Notes: generated by a model from the sequence alone, not told the origin. A stretch of DNA of 64,000 nt from a virus (IMGVR_UViG_3300031963_000050:1-64000), one strand, 5' to 3'. Positions 1 to 7,671 are shown, numbered from the stretch's first letter. Numbers and translations are program-made.

Positions 1-1
1 T

Positions 2-883
2 TGCTGACAACTGCCCAATGACAGGACCAAGTGAGACAAGCAATGATACCCGGTCCATTTCAGCCTTAGGAATAGTTCCTGTCAGTCCCCAACGAATCGG
101 AATGTTACTGAACACGCCCGTAAGCATGGTCTTGAGAACATCAGCCTTAGCCATATGGACCTCATCAACTATGACACAAGCAATGTCTTCAAAGAAAAAC
201 TCATCAAGATTTTCTTCTCCTGCATCGGCTGTGTTCTTAAACAGATTGTTTAATGATTGCCATGTACAGATTGTATGCGTCTTGCCATAGTCTTTACGAT
301 CACCAAAGTAAACGCCTACGTCAAGTCCTAGATTGATGTAGTCTGCTTCTGTCTGTACGACTAGGCTCTTGTTAGGGACGATTACGAGACTGCGGCCATA
401 CTTCTCTACACTCTTAGATAGAGCAGCAGTCATAAGTGTCTTACCCGCACCCGTAGCGACTTCCTGCAAGCTCTGAGGATTGGCCAAGAAGTTGTTGATG
501 ATTTGAACCTGATAGTCACGAAGCATGATAGGCTGTCCAGCCATTGGATGCTTGTCTGGCCATACCTTATCACTAAAGCTATCTTCACGTATTAGATCAA
601 ACTCTAGCTTACCGTGCTGTTCCCTGTTGTCTATCAGTTCAATGTCATAATTCTTATCGTATAGATATGTGATAACATCTTCCAGTAGGTTCAGATAAGT
701 GCTACCTGCAAGACTGAAATAACTGATCTTGCCATTCCAACGGCCCAAACGAACCGAAGGCAAATATCTTGCCCCCGGCTTTTCGTACTCAAACTTCTTC
801 ATCAATGCTCTTCGGTCTGACAATTCAAGACCTTCAATTTTCACATTGACTTCATCCTTAATGATGATTTTTGCTTCGTTCAT
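2..883 (-). CDS. uvsW: UvsW-like DNA/RNA helicase (3' end outside window)
   Basis: Superfamily 2 helicase; in T4, UvsW unwinds branched recombination intermediates and R-loops and drives the switch to recombination-dependent replication. The first 294 residues are visible, starting at ATG 883; the reading frame runs off the left edge, so the C-terminal RecA-like domain is missing. Visible motifs: a Q-like segment LRDYQ near residue 130, Walker A ATGAGKT near 142-148, motif II DEVH near 238-241 and motif III LTGT about 40 residues later. The N-terminal ~110 residues correspond to the UvsW DNA-binding region. The start overlaps the stop of the upstream gene by ATGA, so the two are translationally coupled. 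It is the last gene of an operon reading leftward. Confidence 0.88.
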   Translation of the reverse strand, partial: MNEAKIIIKDEVNVKIEGLELSDRRALMKKFEYEKPGARYLPSVRLGRWNGKISYFSLAGSTYLNLLEDVITYLYDKNYDIELIDNREQHGKLEFDLIREDSFSDKVWPDKHPMAGQPIMLRDYQVQIINNFLANPQSLQEVATGAGKTLMTAALSKSVEKYGRSLVIVPNKSLVVQTEADYINLGLDVGVYFGDRKDYGKTHTICTWQSLNNLFKNTADAGEENLDEFFFEDIACVIVDEVHMAKADVLKTMLTGVFSNIPIRWGLTGTIPKAEMDRVSLLVSLGPVIGQLSA

Positions 884-1884
884 TTTACCTCAATCGGTCG
901 GCTATCTTTAAGCACGACTGTTTTACTTATTTGCCCTGCAAAGGCATTGCGAATATCAATGTTGCTAGTATGCTGCAACAGCATGTTTACGCCCTCAGGA
1001 AGTTTACCGAACGCCATTGGACCAAGAGGATTCATGCCATATTTGGAAATAAGCTCGTTGAGAGTATCTTGATTTAACTGTGTACGTAGACCTCTACCGA
1101 TAATCACATTATTGCAGCCCAAACTTTTCATCCACGAAATTGCCGTTTCTACCTGATCAATTTCCATTTCATAGACACGCTTGCTTGCAAACTCTAATTT
1201 AGGATTAGTCGCATAAACACGTTCATCAATATTGATTCCCATTAGTGACAACCTAAACAAGGTCTTTGGATCAACCTGAATAACCATGTCCTTAATCAAC
1301 TCGCCCAAAACACTATTGATGGCAACAATAATAGGCCTATCATTAACTACATATAATGTAGGATCGTATACCTCAGCATAATAGGTGTTGATATCATCAA
1401 GTAGGCTAGACAATTGATCATCAAACCTAACAGTATCAAAATACTTACCAAGTTCAGTATTTGCTATTTTAAGTGCTGTGGTACTAAAAGGAGCACGATA
1501 CATTTTGGTATCGCGGTTCCATTCAAAATTGTTGTTCTTGACCTGCCTAAATGCACTGATAAACGGCTTGTTGAACGGCACCTTGATAACAATATCATTG
1601 TCATACAGAGACACGGTAGCACCGGTATATTCTGGTGTGCTTTCAACTACCATAGTCTTCCATGGCAGTGCCTTCAAGGTGTCCTTATCAAAACCGTTCT
1701 TAGTAAGCTGCTTCTTATACTTACTGATAAGATTGTCAAAGAGAGTTGCCTGATTACTAGTAACCCTGTCCTTATTCTGGATCATAGTTTGCAGGTTAGC
1801 CATGAACTTGTAGTCATACTGACTCAAGCTTATCTTGCCGTTTAGGAAGAAATAAAGAAGCTGTTCTTTGTTGTTCATGTCCAT
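880..1884 (-). CDS. HARP-like DNA metabolism protein coupled to UvsW
   Basis: A 334-residue protein directly upstream of uvsW with an ATGA overlap, which implies joint expression. Residues about 95-130 (PFNKPFISAFRQV followed by FEWNRDTKMYRAP) resemble the HARP-type segment that precedes SMARCAL1-like helicase cores, where an 'xWn-xxxxxW/YxxP' pattern contacts forked DNA. The rest is not recognised. A plausible role is a DNA-binding or fork-recognition partner of UvsW; this rests on the short motif and on position. The start at 1884 has no Shine-Dalgarno sequence and lies immediately after a candidate -10 box, so initiation may instead use the second in-frame ATG at 1878. Confidence 0.6.
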   Translation of the reverse strand: MDMNNKEQLLYFFLNGKISLSQYDYKFMANLQTMIQNKDRVTSNQATLFDNLISKYKKQLTKNGFDKDTLKALPWKTMVVESTPEYTGATVSLYDNDIVIKVPFNKPFISAFRQVKNNNFEWNRDTKMYRAPFSTTALKIANTELGKYFDTVRFDDQLSSLLDDINTYYAEVYDPTLYVVNDRPIIVAINSVLGELIKDMVIQVDPKTLFRLSLMGINIDERVYATNPKLEFASKRVYEMEIDQVETAISWMKSLGCNNVIIGRGLRTQLNQDTLNELISKYGMNPLGPMAFGKLPEGVNMLLQHTSNIDIRNAFAGQISKTVVLKDSRPIEVK

Positions 1885-1913
1885 ACTATATCACTATCAC
1901 GTGGTATTTACAA
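1885..1913 (-). promoter_or_regulatory. candidate early promoter (TTGTAA-17-TATAGT)
   Basis: On the minus strand, TTGTAA (1908-1913) and TATAGT (1885-1890) are separated by exactly 17 bp, matching the spacing of the other early promoters here. The -10 box touches the ATG at 1884, so a transcript would begin inside the annotated gene start. Confidence 0.45.
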
Positions 1914-1922
1914 GCATTCTGG

Positions 1923-1949
1923 AAAAAAGGGGGAGACCGAAGTCTCCCC
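1923..1949 (-). terminator. Rho-independent terminator after AAA ATPase gene
   Basis: On the minus strand an 8-bp perfect stem, GGGGAGAC/GTCTCCCC (1942-1949 with 1930-1937), closes a TTCG tetraloop and is followed by six T at 1923-1928. It lies 36 bp downstream of the ATPase stop and upstream of the helicase pair. This is a textbook intrinsic terminator. Confidence 0.9.
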
Positions 1950-1984
1950 TAGGTTACTATGACAAATACTCACCACGAGTTTCT

Positions 1985-2992
1985 TTATCCCCGCTTCATG
2001 CAAGTGCTTTCAGCAAGTGCCTTCCAGTTACGCGGGGAAATCTTGATAAGATCGGCAAGCTTGAGAGCCATACGAATTGACATTTCACGAAGCTTCTTCT
2101 GATTAGTCTGCATGAAGTCAAGCACTTCGGCGCCTTCGCCATTCTGAAAATTGTAGTCAGCGAACAGGCCACCTTCGGCGTCACGATCAACCTGACGAAT
2201 GCGAAGCATCTTGTCACGCTGGGTGTCAATCGTCAAGTCAATGAAATGACAACGACTTTCAAGGGCTTCAAGGTGATCCTGCAACTTCTTGCTACGAACG
2301 TTTTCAAACTTGAGGTTCGTGATGAAGATAGCAGAACCATTGAAGTTGAAGCTGTTCGGAATACCCTCGTCACGCAGCAGGCGCGAGTCCGAGTTCCAGC
2401 AGATGCGCCGGCGCTTACCACTGTCAAGAGCAGCCTTAAGAATGTTCAGGGCAAGTTCATCAGCAAACACGCTATCGCAATCGTCAAACACGAGGACGTT
2501 CTTCTTGTCGCTGTAGCGATACAGCTGGGCATACAGACCGAGTGCAGTCATAGCACCCTTAACAACTTCATAGCGAAGCTTCTTGCCTGCAATCTTGTCA
2601 AACATAGAAGCCTTTTCAAGCTGTTGTTCAACACCAAACGACTTACCAACACCCGGAGGGCCCGAAACGATCATCGCACGAATGTCGCCGTTGATGCAAG
2701 CAGCCGACATTTCATCAAGGATCTGAAAACGAGTAGCAATACGATCCATTGCTTCTTCATCAGTTTCAGTAACGGTAGCAGTCGGGGTAGCATCACCGTC
2801 AAGGAATTCAACATCGCTAGTGTCAGCGATCTTGATGCGAACTTCATCAATGTTTACGGGGAAAGCACCGTCATTCTTGACAGTCACGAAAGTACCCTTC
2901 TTACCAGTCTGAAAACCCTTGACGAGAGTAAACTGGCTGTCGATGACCGGGTTGTTACGATATTCACCGTTCTTGATGAGAATGCGAGACAT
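1985..2992 (-). CDS. AAA+ ATPase, phage family
   Basis: A 335-residue protein with one AAA+ module. Walker A GPPGVGKS is at residues 111-118 and Walker B VLVFDDCD at about 166-173; a sensor-1-like segment with FITN follows. The N-terminal ~80 residues form a separate beta-rich part without a known motif. ATG 2992 was chosen because AGAGGA lies 7 nt upstream; an extension to 3052 would need a TTG start inside the promoter. It is expressed from its own early promoter and ends at a strong terminator, so it is a single-gene unit. Single AAA+ ATPases of this kind are common in large phages, but the substrate here is not evident. It is not the gp44 clamp loader, whose neighbours are absent. Confidence 0.75.
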   Translation of the reverse strand: MSRILIKNGEYRNNPVIDSQFTLVKGFQTGKKGTFVTVKNDGAFPVNIDEVRIKIADTSDVEFLDGDATPTATVTETDEEAMDRIATRFQILDEMSAACINGDIRAMIVSGPPGVGKSFGVEQQLEKASMFDKIAGKKLRYEVVKGAMTALGLYAQLYRYSDKKNVLVFDDCDSVFADELALNILKAALDSGKRRRICWNSDSRLLRDEGIPNSFNFNGSAIFITNLKFENVRSKKLQDHLEALESRCHFIDLTIDTQRDKMLRIRQVDRDAEGGLFADYNFQNGEGAEVLDFMQTNQKKLREMSIRMALKLADLIKISPRNWKALAESTCMKRG

Positions 2993-3023
2993 ATGAATTC
3001 CTCTGTGATGTGTTGATATATTA

Positions 3024-3052
3024 GTTATAACAAAATGGGCATCCGAAGTCAA
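3024..3052 (-). promoter_or_regulatory. early promoter (TTGACT-17-TATAAC)
   Basis: -35 TTGACT (3047-3052) and -10 TATAAC (3024-3029) are spaced by 17 bp on the minus strand, preceded by the recurring TTTTTGG. The -35 lies in the loop of the preceding terminator-like hairpin (3038-3074). Confidence 0.75.
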
Positions 3053-3074
3053 CCAAAAAGTTGCCTCGGATGCC
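3038..3074 (-). terminator. terminator-like hairpin overlapping the next promoter
   Basis: A perfect 9-bp inverted repeat GGCATCCGA/TCGGATGCC (3066-3074 and 3038-3046) encloses a 19-nt loop and is followed by CATTTTG on the minus strand. It lies directly after the HD hydrolase gene. The T-run is short, so termination may be partial. Confidence 0.5.
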
Positions 3075-3079
3075 AGTTT

Positions 3080-3526
3080 TTATCCGTTCAAGCGAGCCTG
3101 AATTTCAAGAAAGAATTGATTGTACTTTGCCATACGTTCAATGTCCTTCTGTGTGACGCCCTTGAGACGACGGATATCAGTGTTGTGACGAAGATCACAA
3201 AGCTTAACACGCATTGCATCCTCGTTGGCAAACACTACTTCCTTGTATTCATCGTAGGTCTGACCGGGCTGCTTAGTCAGCGCCTTAACTCCGTTGATCA
3301 CCCGTTCAGTGCAACCGATTGCTTCAAGGTCTTTCCAAGTGGTTTTGGTATCTTCAACAACATCGTGAAGCAGTGCCATACACTGTAGTTCTTCATCGTC
3401 GGTCTTGAGATAATGCATGACCTTTAGCGGGTGAAGAATGTACGGGTTGCCACCCCTGTCAAACTGACCTGCGTGAGCATTCGTAGCGAGAACTAGGACT
3501 TTGCCGAGTAGTTCACCTTTTTTCAT
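3080..3526 (-). CDS. HD-domain (p)ppGpp hydrolase-like protein
   Basis: A 148-residue HD-superfamily phosphohydrolase resembling the hydrolase half of RelA/SpoT and the small alarmone hydrolases (MESH1-like). Visible metal-site residues: H18 in NAHAGQF, H32 in PYILHPLKV, H54-D55 in LLHDVVEDT with E58-D59, and a later Asp in VKLCDLRHN near residue 112. All are in family order. Enzymes of this group remove the 3'-pyrophosphate of (p)ppGpp using Mn2+. A phage copy could keep the host out of the stringent response during infection; that role is inference. It has its own early promoter, a strong AAAGGAG ribosome site and a hairpin after its stop. Confidence 0.8.
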   Translation of the reverse strand: MKKGELLGKVLVLATNAHAGQFDRGGNPYILHPLKVMHYLKTDDEELQCMALLHDVVEDTKTTWKDLEAIGCTERVINGVKALTKQPGQTYDEYKEVVFANEDAMRVKLCDLRHNTDIRRLKGVTQKDIERMAKYNQFFLEIQARLNG

Positions 3527-3553
3527 ATATGCTCCTTTCTCTGTCTATAATTA

Positions 3554-3582
3554 ACAATAGCAAATCGTAGGAGATATGTCAA
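3554..3582 (-). promoter_or_regulatory. early promoter (TTGACA-17-TATTGT)
   Basis: -35 TTGACA (3577-3582) preceded by GG, a 17-bp spacer, and -10 TATTGT (3554-3559) on the minus strand, about 30 bp upstream of the hydrolase ATG. It belongs to the same promoter family as those before the AAA, VWA and MoxR genes. Confidence 0.7.
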
Positions 3583-3587
3583 CCTCT

Positions 3588-3860
3588 TTATGGCTTTTTA
3601 TTATTCATCGTAGACAAGACTGACAGTGCAAATGATGCTAGGATCAATGTCAATACAAATGTAGCAGCACCATAGACTGCTAAGAACCATTGTGTTAGGA
3701 CAACGATTACTGCCATAAGAGCAACCAAGCCAAACAACGCTGATAGTGTTTTGATGAGAACAAAAATTCCACTAGACCATCTGTTTGCAGTCTGCTCCAG
3801 TGCGGATAAAAAATTAGTAAGCCAAAGCTTTACTTGCTCACTGTTCCAATTGCTGTTCAT
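3588..3860 (-). CDS. small two-helix membrane protein
   Basis: A 90-residue protein with a polar N-terminal ~30 residues and then two hydrophobic stretches, about residues 33-57 (IFVLIKTLSALFGLVALMAV) and 62-83 (FLAVYGAATFVLTLILASFA). It therefore probably sits in the inner membrane as a hairpin. No family is recognised. It overlaps the upstream YdcH-like gene by 23 bp and ends 6 bp before the early promoter of the hydrolase. A holin-like role is conceivable from topology alone but is unsupported, as no lysozyme gene adjoins it. Confidence 0.6.
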   Translation of the reverse strand: MNSNWNSEQVKLWLTNFLSALEQTANRWSSGIFVLIKTLSALFGLVALMAVIVVLTQWFLAVYGAATFVLTLILASFALSVLSTMNNKKP

Positions 3861-4020
3861 AATGAGATATCTCTTCCTTTAATTTGAGTTTACGCTTTTT
3901 TAACTCTTGGATTTTTAAATCATCAGCGTGAGTGTAAACAAGCTGATTTATTTCCAATTCTAAATGATGATGCCTATGCTTTAATTCTGCAATGTGCAGT
4001 TTTAGTTTATCACACTTCAT
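3838..4020 (-). CDS. YdcH/DUF465-like coiled-coil protein
   Basis: A 60-residue, almost fully helical protein rich in Lys, Glu and His. The C-terminal half reads DLKIQELKKRKLKLKEEI, which matches the DUF465 (YdcH) pattern of a charged helix followed by LKKxKLxLKDEI. YdcH proteins are short coiled-coil proteins of unknown role in proteobacteria, including alphaproteobacteria. The start at 4020 overlaps the upstream gene end by 11 bp. It may have been acquired from the host lineage; its function in the phage is unknown. Confidence 0.6.
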   Translation of the reverse strand: MKCDKLKLHIAELKHRHHHLELEINQLVYTHADDLKIQELKKRKLKLKEEISHYEQQLEQ

Positions 4021-4459
4021 TGTAGTCCTTCTTTAATGCTTCTACAGTTCTATAATGCTCAACCATCTTATCATAGTTGTCGTAATTAACTGCTTGTAGT
4101 TCAGGATACTTTCGCTCAAGGTCACGATCAGTCATATCCAACCGATATCTAAACCAACGATCTTCGTACCCATGCGGGTCAACAAATTCTTTGAAAGAAA
4201 TATAGGGCATTTTCTGAAACTTATCATTTCCAAGATTAAATGACATATGTTCAGTAGATTGAATCATTCTACCATCACCCTCGCATGTACTACAAGGGGT
4301 TCGGTATGTGCTATACTCTCTCTTATGATAGTCTGTCAATTCGTCCTTCTCAAAGAATCCAAATCCATTGCAACGATCACACAGAATGACTTTGTTAGAC
4401 CTTGACATAGAACCAGTGATGGTCTTTGGTAGATCATCAAGTTCAATCTTCTGGGACAT
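4010..4459 (-). CDS. DnaJ-type zinc-finger protein
   Basis: A 149-residue protein with two CxxCxGxG repeats: CDRCNGFG near residues 28-35 and CSTCEGDG about 28 residues later. This is the spacing of one DnaJ cysteine-rich zinc-binding unit. No J-domain is present, so it is a stand-alone zinc-finger domain with a charged helical C-terminus. ATG 4459 is preferred because it overlaps the upstream gene by only 17 bp; a longer frame to 4528 would overlap it by 86 bp. Stand-alone DnaJ-like zinc fingers occur in many large phages without an assigned role. Confidence 0.6.
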   Translation of the reverse strand: MSQKIELDDLPKTITGSMSRSNKVILCDRCNGFGFFEKDELTDYHKREYSTYRTPCSTCEGDGRMIQSTEHMSFNLGNDKFQKMPYISFKEFVDPHGYEDRWFRYRLDMTDRDLERKYPELQAVNYDNYDKMVEHYRTVEALKKDYNEV

Positions 4460-5171
4460 TGATTTCCCAACCACTAGCTTCGTAATATGCCCAAGTGTCC
4501 TTGTTTTTCTTTTGGAAGATAGCTTCAATATAGGTTACGTTATTCTTGATATGATGCTCCCACAAGTTAGTGATGGGATTATTCTTGAGAAGCGGTAACA
4601 TGATACGGACGCCATTTGTATCTTGAAACCAGTATTCATTTACAACTGAACGCTTGCGTCCATTATGAACCTTATTAATAAAGGATAGTGCTATTGTGCC
4701 TTCAACTCTACTAGGGCCCTTAACTTCCGAATATTCTCCACCAAAAATCTCTGTCAACGACATATCATATTCATAGAAGTAAGGAAGCTTGTAGATCATT
4801 CCTACAAACTTGGAAGTTACGCGGCTAGGAGAGTCAGTTAGATAGGTCAACAAATCTGTTCTATATCTAGTAAAGTGTTCATTGCGTAGTTTGGCAACAA
4901 GCAACTTTGACTTATAATAAGACCTAACAATCTCTGCAAAAACACGATCCTGATCGGTAATCTTAGATGCAATCTTATCAGTGTGTTCGGTCAATGACCA
5001 GTTTCTATACTGGTAGCCCTTCTCTGCATCCTTGGTCAAGCGATAAAGTGTGCAACTGACAAGCAGTGGATCTTGTGTAAAGTTATACACGATATCCGGA
5101 TCGTTATCAGCAACGGAAGTTGTCAACAAATCGTCCCAATTTTGGACTATAGATACATTAATCTTGCTCAT
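4443..5171 (-). CDS. phage protein of unknown function
   Basis: A 242-residue soluble protein of mixed composition with no recognised motif. It starts at ATG 5171 and its end overlaps the zinc-finger gene by 17 bp. A candidate early promoter (-10 TAGTGT) ends 6 nt before the ATG and there is no Shine-Dalgarno sequence, so the message would be leaderless. It heads the small operon of zinc finger, YdcH-like and membrane protein genes. Confidence 0.55.
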   Translation of the reverse strand: MSKINVSIVQNWDDLLTTSVADNDPDIVYNFTQDPLLVSCTLYRLTKDAEKGYQYRNWSLTEHTDKIASKITDQDRVFAEIVRSYYKSKLLVAKLRNEHFTRYRTDLLTYLTDSPSRVTSKFVGMIYKLPYFYEYDMSLTEIFGGEYSEVKGPSRVEGTIALSFINKVHNGRKRSVVNEYWFQDTNGVRIMLPLLKNNPITNLWEHHIKNNVTYIEAIFQKKNKDTWAYYEASGWEINVPED

Positions 5172-5177
5172 ATTTTT

Positions 5178-5206
5178 ACACTATCTTATATCGTGCCAAG
5201 TATCAA
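5178..5206 (-). promoter_or_regulatory. candidate early promoter giving a leaderless mRNA
   Basis: On the minus strand, TTGATA (5201-5206), 17 bp, then TAGTGT (5178-5183), with 6 nt between -10 and the ATG at 5171. The gene before 26055 has the same -10 and the same 6-nt gap. Confidence 0.55.
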
Positions 5207-5214
5207 TAGCTAGG

Positions 5215-5673
5215 TTACCCAATTGATACATCTTCCATACCAGCAGTTCGTAGACGGACAATGTGCCCTAACTGCCACTGTTTGGCGTCAATTCCTTTAA
5301 TCACGCCAGTCCATTTATTACGAAGCAATGCTACTTCGTTAATCAAGACTTCATAATCAATAACCTCATCTTCGCCGTCAACATATTTTTCGGCAATACG
5401 TTCGGTCAATTGTCTGTTATATGCTTCTAGATATTTTTTATAATGCTTTCTACGAATCTTGCGTAACTGGATTTCTAGGTACCGTAATACCGCCTCAATC
5501 TCTTGAAGTTGATTGAAGCGATACTCCGTGACTCCGGGTAGTGCAGCAATGTTCTTTTCAACATTGCCGTACACCTTTACATCATTACGTGCGGATAACA
5601 ATTCATTTTCATAATGGGTTATGAAGTCAGGAATGTGACTTAAATCACTTGTTATCTTACTATACCAGGTCAT
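5215..5673 (-). CDS. uvsY: UvsY-like recombination mediator
   Basis: A 152-residue, strongly helical basic protein. It has the size and charge of T4-family UvsY, which loads UvsX on gp32-covered single-strand DNA. A long amphipathic helix with LRYLEIQLRKIRRKHYKKY (about residues 67-85) and a C-terminal segment ending in LGHIVRLRTAGMED resemble UvsY of T4-like marine phages. Its place three genes from uvsX supports the call. UvsY is poorly conserved, so the identification relies on size, helical pattern and synteny. The ATG overlaps the stop of the acidic protein gene's neighbour by one base, indicating coupling. Confidence 0.6.
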   Translation of the reverse strand: MTWYSKITSDLSHIPDFITHYENELLSARNDVKVYGNVEKNIAALPGVTEYRFNQLQEIEAVLRYLEIQLRKIRRKHYKKYLEAYNRQLTERIAEKYVDGEDEVIDYEVLINEVALLRNKWTGVIKGIDAKQWQLGHIVRLRTAGMEDVSIG

Positions 5674-5954
5674 TAGTATGGATCGTCGTCGTAATAATCG
5701 TCTTCGTCGTAGTAATCGTCTTCGTCAAAATCATCAGTTTGATCAAAGAGTACTCCTGATTCGGGTGTTTCTAGATAAAATTCAAGTGCTTCCTTGATAT
5801 CCTTGTCACCTCTAAAAGTATTCTTGATTTCGTGTGCTGAATAATCTTCTTCAACTAGGTAATTAACTAGTGTTTCGGCTGCACCATCTACATCGCCAGC
5901 TTCAATACTAGACTTAAGAAGCTTCCAAACTTCACCGATTAATCCAATGCTCAT
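5673..5954 (-). CDS. acidic-tail protein of the recombination cluster
   Basis: A 93-residue protein with an ordered-looking N-terminal ~65 residues and a C-terminal tail made almost only of Asp, Glu and Tyr (DEDDYYDEDDYYDDDPY). Such tails can mimic DNA or mediate contacts, as in the acidic tail of gp32. No family is recognised. It overlaps the HNH-like gene upstream by ATGA and uvsY downstream by one base, so it is made with UvsX, the HNH-like protein and UvsY and may act in the same process; that is inference from position. Confidence 0.55.
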   Translation of the reverse strand: MSIGLIGEVWKLLKSSIEAGDVDGAAETLVNYLVEEDYSAHEIKNTFRGDKDIKEALEFYLETPESGVLFDQTDDFDEDDYYDEDDYYDDDPY

Positions 5955-6316
5955 TCTGCTAACTCCTTAAACTCAACTTTCAATTCATTCATTACTTCTT
6001 GAAAATCATTTTCAGGGAATGCCATACGACCCAAGTTAAACATTCTTCTACATAGCCGAACATTTTCTTTACTGTAAGGTCCGGCATTGTCAAGACGTTC
6101 GGGACTAATAGCGAATGGATGATGTTTAATTTTATTGTAGTTTGGGTCTAAAGGAAGACCTGACCAATAACACTTTCCACCTTGTTCACTGAACATATCT
6201 ACTAGATCCTGAGGGGTTATAGTGACCTCTTTTACTGGACGACCAGAGACTCGGTTCCTTCCCATACTATATGCAATGCCGGATAGCATCTTCTTTGCCA
6301 AACTAAGTTCCATCAT
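5951..6316 (-). CDS. HNH-like endonuclease fold protein
   Basis: A 121-residue protein with the layout of small phage HNH nucleases: CYWSGLPL near residues 48-55, then ISPERLDNAGPYSKENVRLC (about 70-89), which matches the 'hSxDRhDxxxGYxxxNhxhhC' block of the family. The usual catalytic His before RLDN is replaced by Pro/Glu and only two Cys are present, so catalysis and zinc binding are uncertain. The gene lies between uvsX and the acidic protein with ATGA overlaps on both sides. A tandem ATG gives MMEL; the first fits the overlap. Confidence 0.55.
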   Translation of the reverse strand: MMELSLAKKMLSGIAYSMGRNRVSGRPVKEVTITPQDLVDMFSEQGGKCYWSGLPLDPNYNKIKHHPFAISPERLDNAGPYSKENVRLCRRMFNLGRMAFPENDFQEVMNELKVEFKELAE

Positions 6317-7380
6317 TCTGCGCTGTCCTCTTCTTCAATCAGAGTAGCAGCAGTCTTGGCAGTCTTAGCTTCAAACTCAGCCATGATTGTATCCAAACAA
6401 CCATCATCGTTTGCTTCCCAAGCCTTACGGAACTTCTTGATGATAGAACCATCAAGCTTAGTATAAACAAGACTGTTGCCTTCCTTACTTACCATGCCCA
6501 TTGATTCTGCCATGTCAAGCATACCCGAATAAGGATTCATACCAGTTTCGTATGGAATCTTAATCTGCACGGATTCGAAGGGCTTTGCATAGCGGGTCTT
6601 CATGACCTTACAAGCACTACGAATACCACGAACGTCACTGACCTTGTTACCTGATTCGTCTTCCTTAAGCTTAAGCTTACGCATAGCTACCACGATAGAC
6701 GAAGCATAGATGAAGCCCTGACCACCTGAAATCTTATCGTCAGGGTCAAACATATCCTGCGATGCATAAGTGTGGTTAGTAGCAACAAGACCGACGTTGT
6801 TTGAACCAAACATGTTTACGCAGTTACGAACAAGTGCAGTCAATGCTTTGGGCTTACGACCCATGTCACCCTTCATGTCACCGGCTTCAAACTGATTAAC
6901 ATCAGTCGGAGTTAGCAACATGCCAAGCGAGTCAATGACGAACAGAACCTTAGGCTTGTCTTCTTCATTCATGGCTTTGTAGCCCTTCATGAATTCGCTG
7001 ATAGTCTTAGCAACATCATCAATCATTGCCATGTTCAACTTGAGGAGCTTATCCTCAGCAGTATCTACACCAAGAGCGTGAAGCCAGGCTTCGTCAAGTG
7101 CGTTTTCGCTGTCAATCAGAACAACATAGATACCCTGCTCTTGAGCATGGCGTACTAGGTTGCCCGAACAGATGTAGCTCTTACCTGATCCAGACTCTCC
7201 GGCAAAGACAGTAACTTTACCAAGAGGAATCCCCTTATTAAAATCTCCACTAATTCTATAATTGAGTGCATAATTACCTGTACTTACCCAATCGGTTGGG
7301 TCGTTAAATCCGATACTAAGGCCGTCAATCGCCTTAGTAATGTCCTTGCGGAACTTACTAATATCAAATGGCTTTGCCAC
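6313..7380 (-). CDS. uvsX: UvsX RecA-like recombinase
   Basis: A 355-residue strand-exchange ATPase of the T4 UvsX/RecA family. Walker A GESGSGKS is at residues 61-68, Walker B VLFVIDSLGM near 144-153 and a RecA-core segment with GGQGFIYASS near 220. The C-terminus ends in an acidic stretch, as in UvsX. The start is GTG at 7380, supported by AGGAG 9 nt upstream; no ATG fits. It assembles on gp32-coated DNA with UvsY and works with UvsW. The next gene is coupled by ATGA. Confidence 0.93.
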   Translation of the reverse strand: MAKPFDISKFRKDITKAIDGLSIGFNDPTDWVSTGNYALNYRISGDFNKGIPLGKVTVFAGESGSGKSYICSGNLVRHAQEQGIYVVLIDSENALDEAWLHALGVDTAEDKLLKLNMAMIDDVAKTISEFMKGYKAMNEEDKPKVLFVIDSLGMLLTPTDVNQFEAGDMKGDMGRKPKALTALVRNCVNMFGSNNVGLVATNHTYASQDMFDPDDKISGGQGFIYASSIVVAMRKLKLKEDESGNKVSDVRGIRSACKVMKTRYAKPFESVQIKIPYETGMNPYSGMLDMAESMGMVSKEGNSLVYTKLDGSIIKKFRKAWEANDDGCLDTIMAEFEAKTAKTAATLIEEEDSAE

Positions 7381-7392
7381 TATTTTCTCCTG

Positions 7393-7623
7393 TTATCTTA
7401 CAATTTGTTTTAACTTATCACCCGTTGAAGTTTTTTCAAGCACTTCGGGACAATTTTCTGCTAGTTCATCTAAGTGACTATCCCATGGATAATGACGTAG
7501 AATAGTTCTAGCACGGTCACGAATGATACTTGGTACTCTGGGTGTTTTGCCAGGATCGCAAAGTTCTTCTAAAAGCTTTCTGCTTTGCTTCAAGGCTCTA
7601 TATCTTTCATTTGGTAATGTCAT
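7393..7623 (-). CDS. BPSL0761-like small protein
   Basis: A 76-residue protein whose first 50 residues match the BPSL0761 family pattern: MTLPNERYRALKQSRKLLEE, then PRVPSIIRDRARTILRHYP. The family occurs in many proteobacteria and phages; its function is unknown. It starts at ATG 7623 with AGGAGG 5 nt upstream, one of the strongest ribosome sites here, and lies between gp32 and uvsX. It ends 12 bp before the uvsX start. Confidence 0.65.
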   Translation of the reverse strand: MTLPNERYRALKQSRKLLEELCDPGKTPRVPSIIRDRARTILRHYPWDSHLDELAENCPEVLEKTSTGDKLKQIVR

Positions 7624-7641
7624 ATAAACCTCCTGTCAAAT

Positions 7642-7661
7642 GGGGAGGACTAAGCCTCCCC
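7642..7661 (-). terminator. hairpin after gp32 gene, possible attenuator
   Basis: A perfect 7-bp stem GGGGAGG/CCTCCCC with a 6-nt loop follows the gp32 stop by about 10 bp on the minus strand. Only ATTTGA follows, without a true T-run, so it may slow or partly stop transcription or protect the gp32 mRNA end. Confidence 0.5.
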
Positions 7662-7671
7662 TATCTAAGTT

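Noticed and set aside
1985-2992. Clamp-loader subunit gp44
   Set aside because: It has Walker motifs but lacks the clamp-loader SRC/arginine-finger context and gp45/gp62 neighbours; only a general AAA+ call is supported.
2246-3016. A 256-codon plus-strand frame
   Set aside because: Antisense to the AAA+ ATPase gene, which has Walker motifs, promoter, ribosome site and terminator in the other direction.
3588-3860. Holin
   Set aside because: Two hydrophobic helices fit in principle, but no endolysin or spanin adjoins it and the spanin pair is 13 kb away; left as a membrane protein.
5951-6316. Homing endonuclease in an intron near uvsX
   Set aside because: The HNH-like gene is neatly coupled by ATGA on both sides, and uvsX is uninterrupted, so there is no intron or insertion signature.
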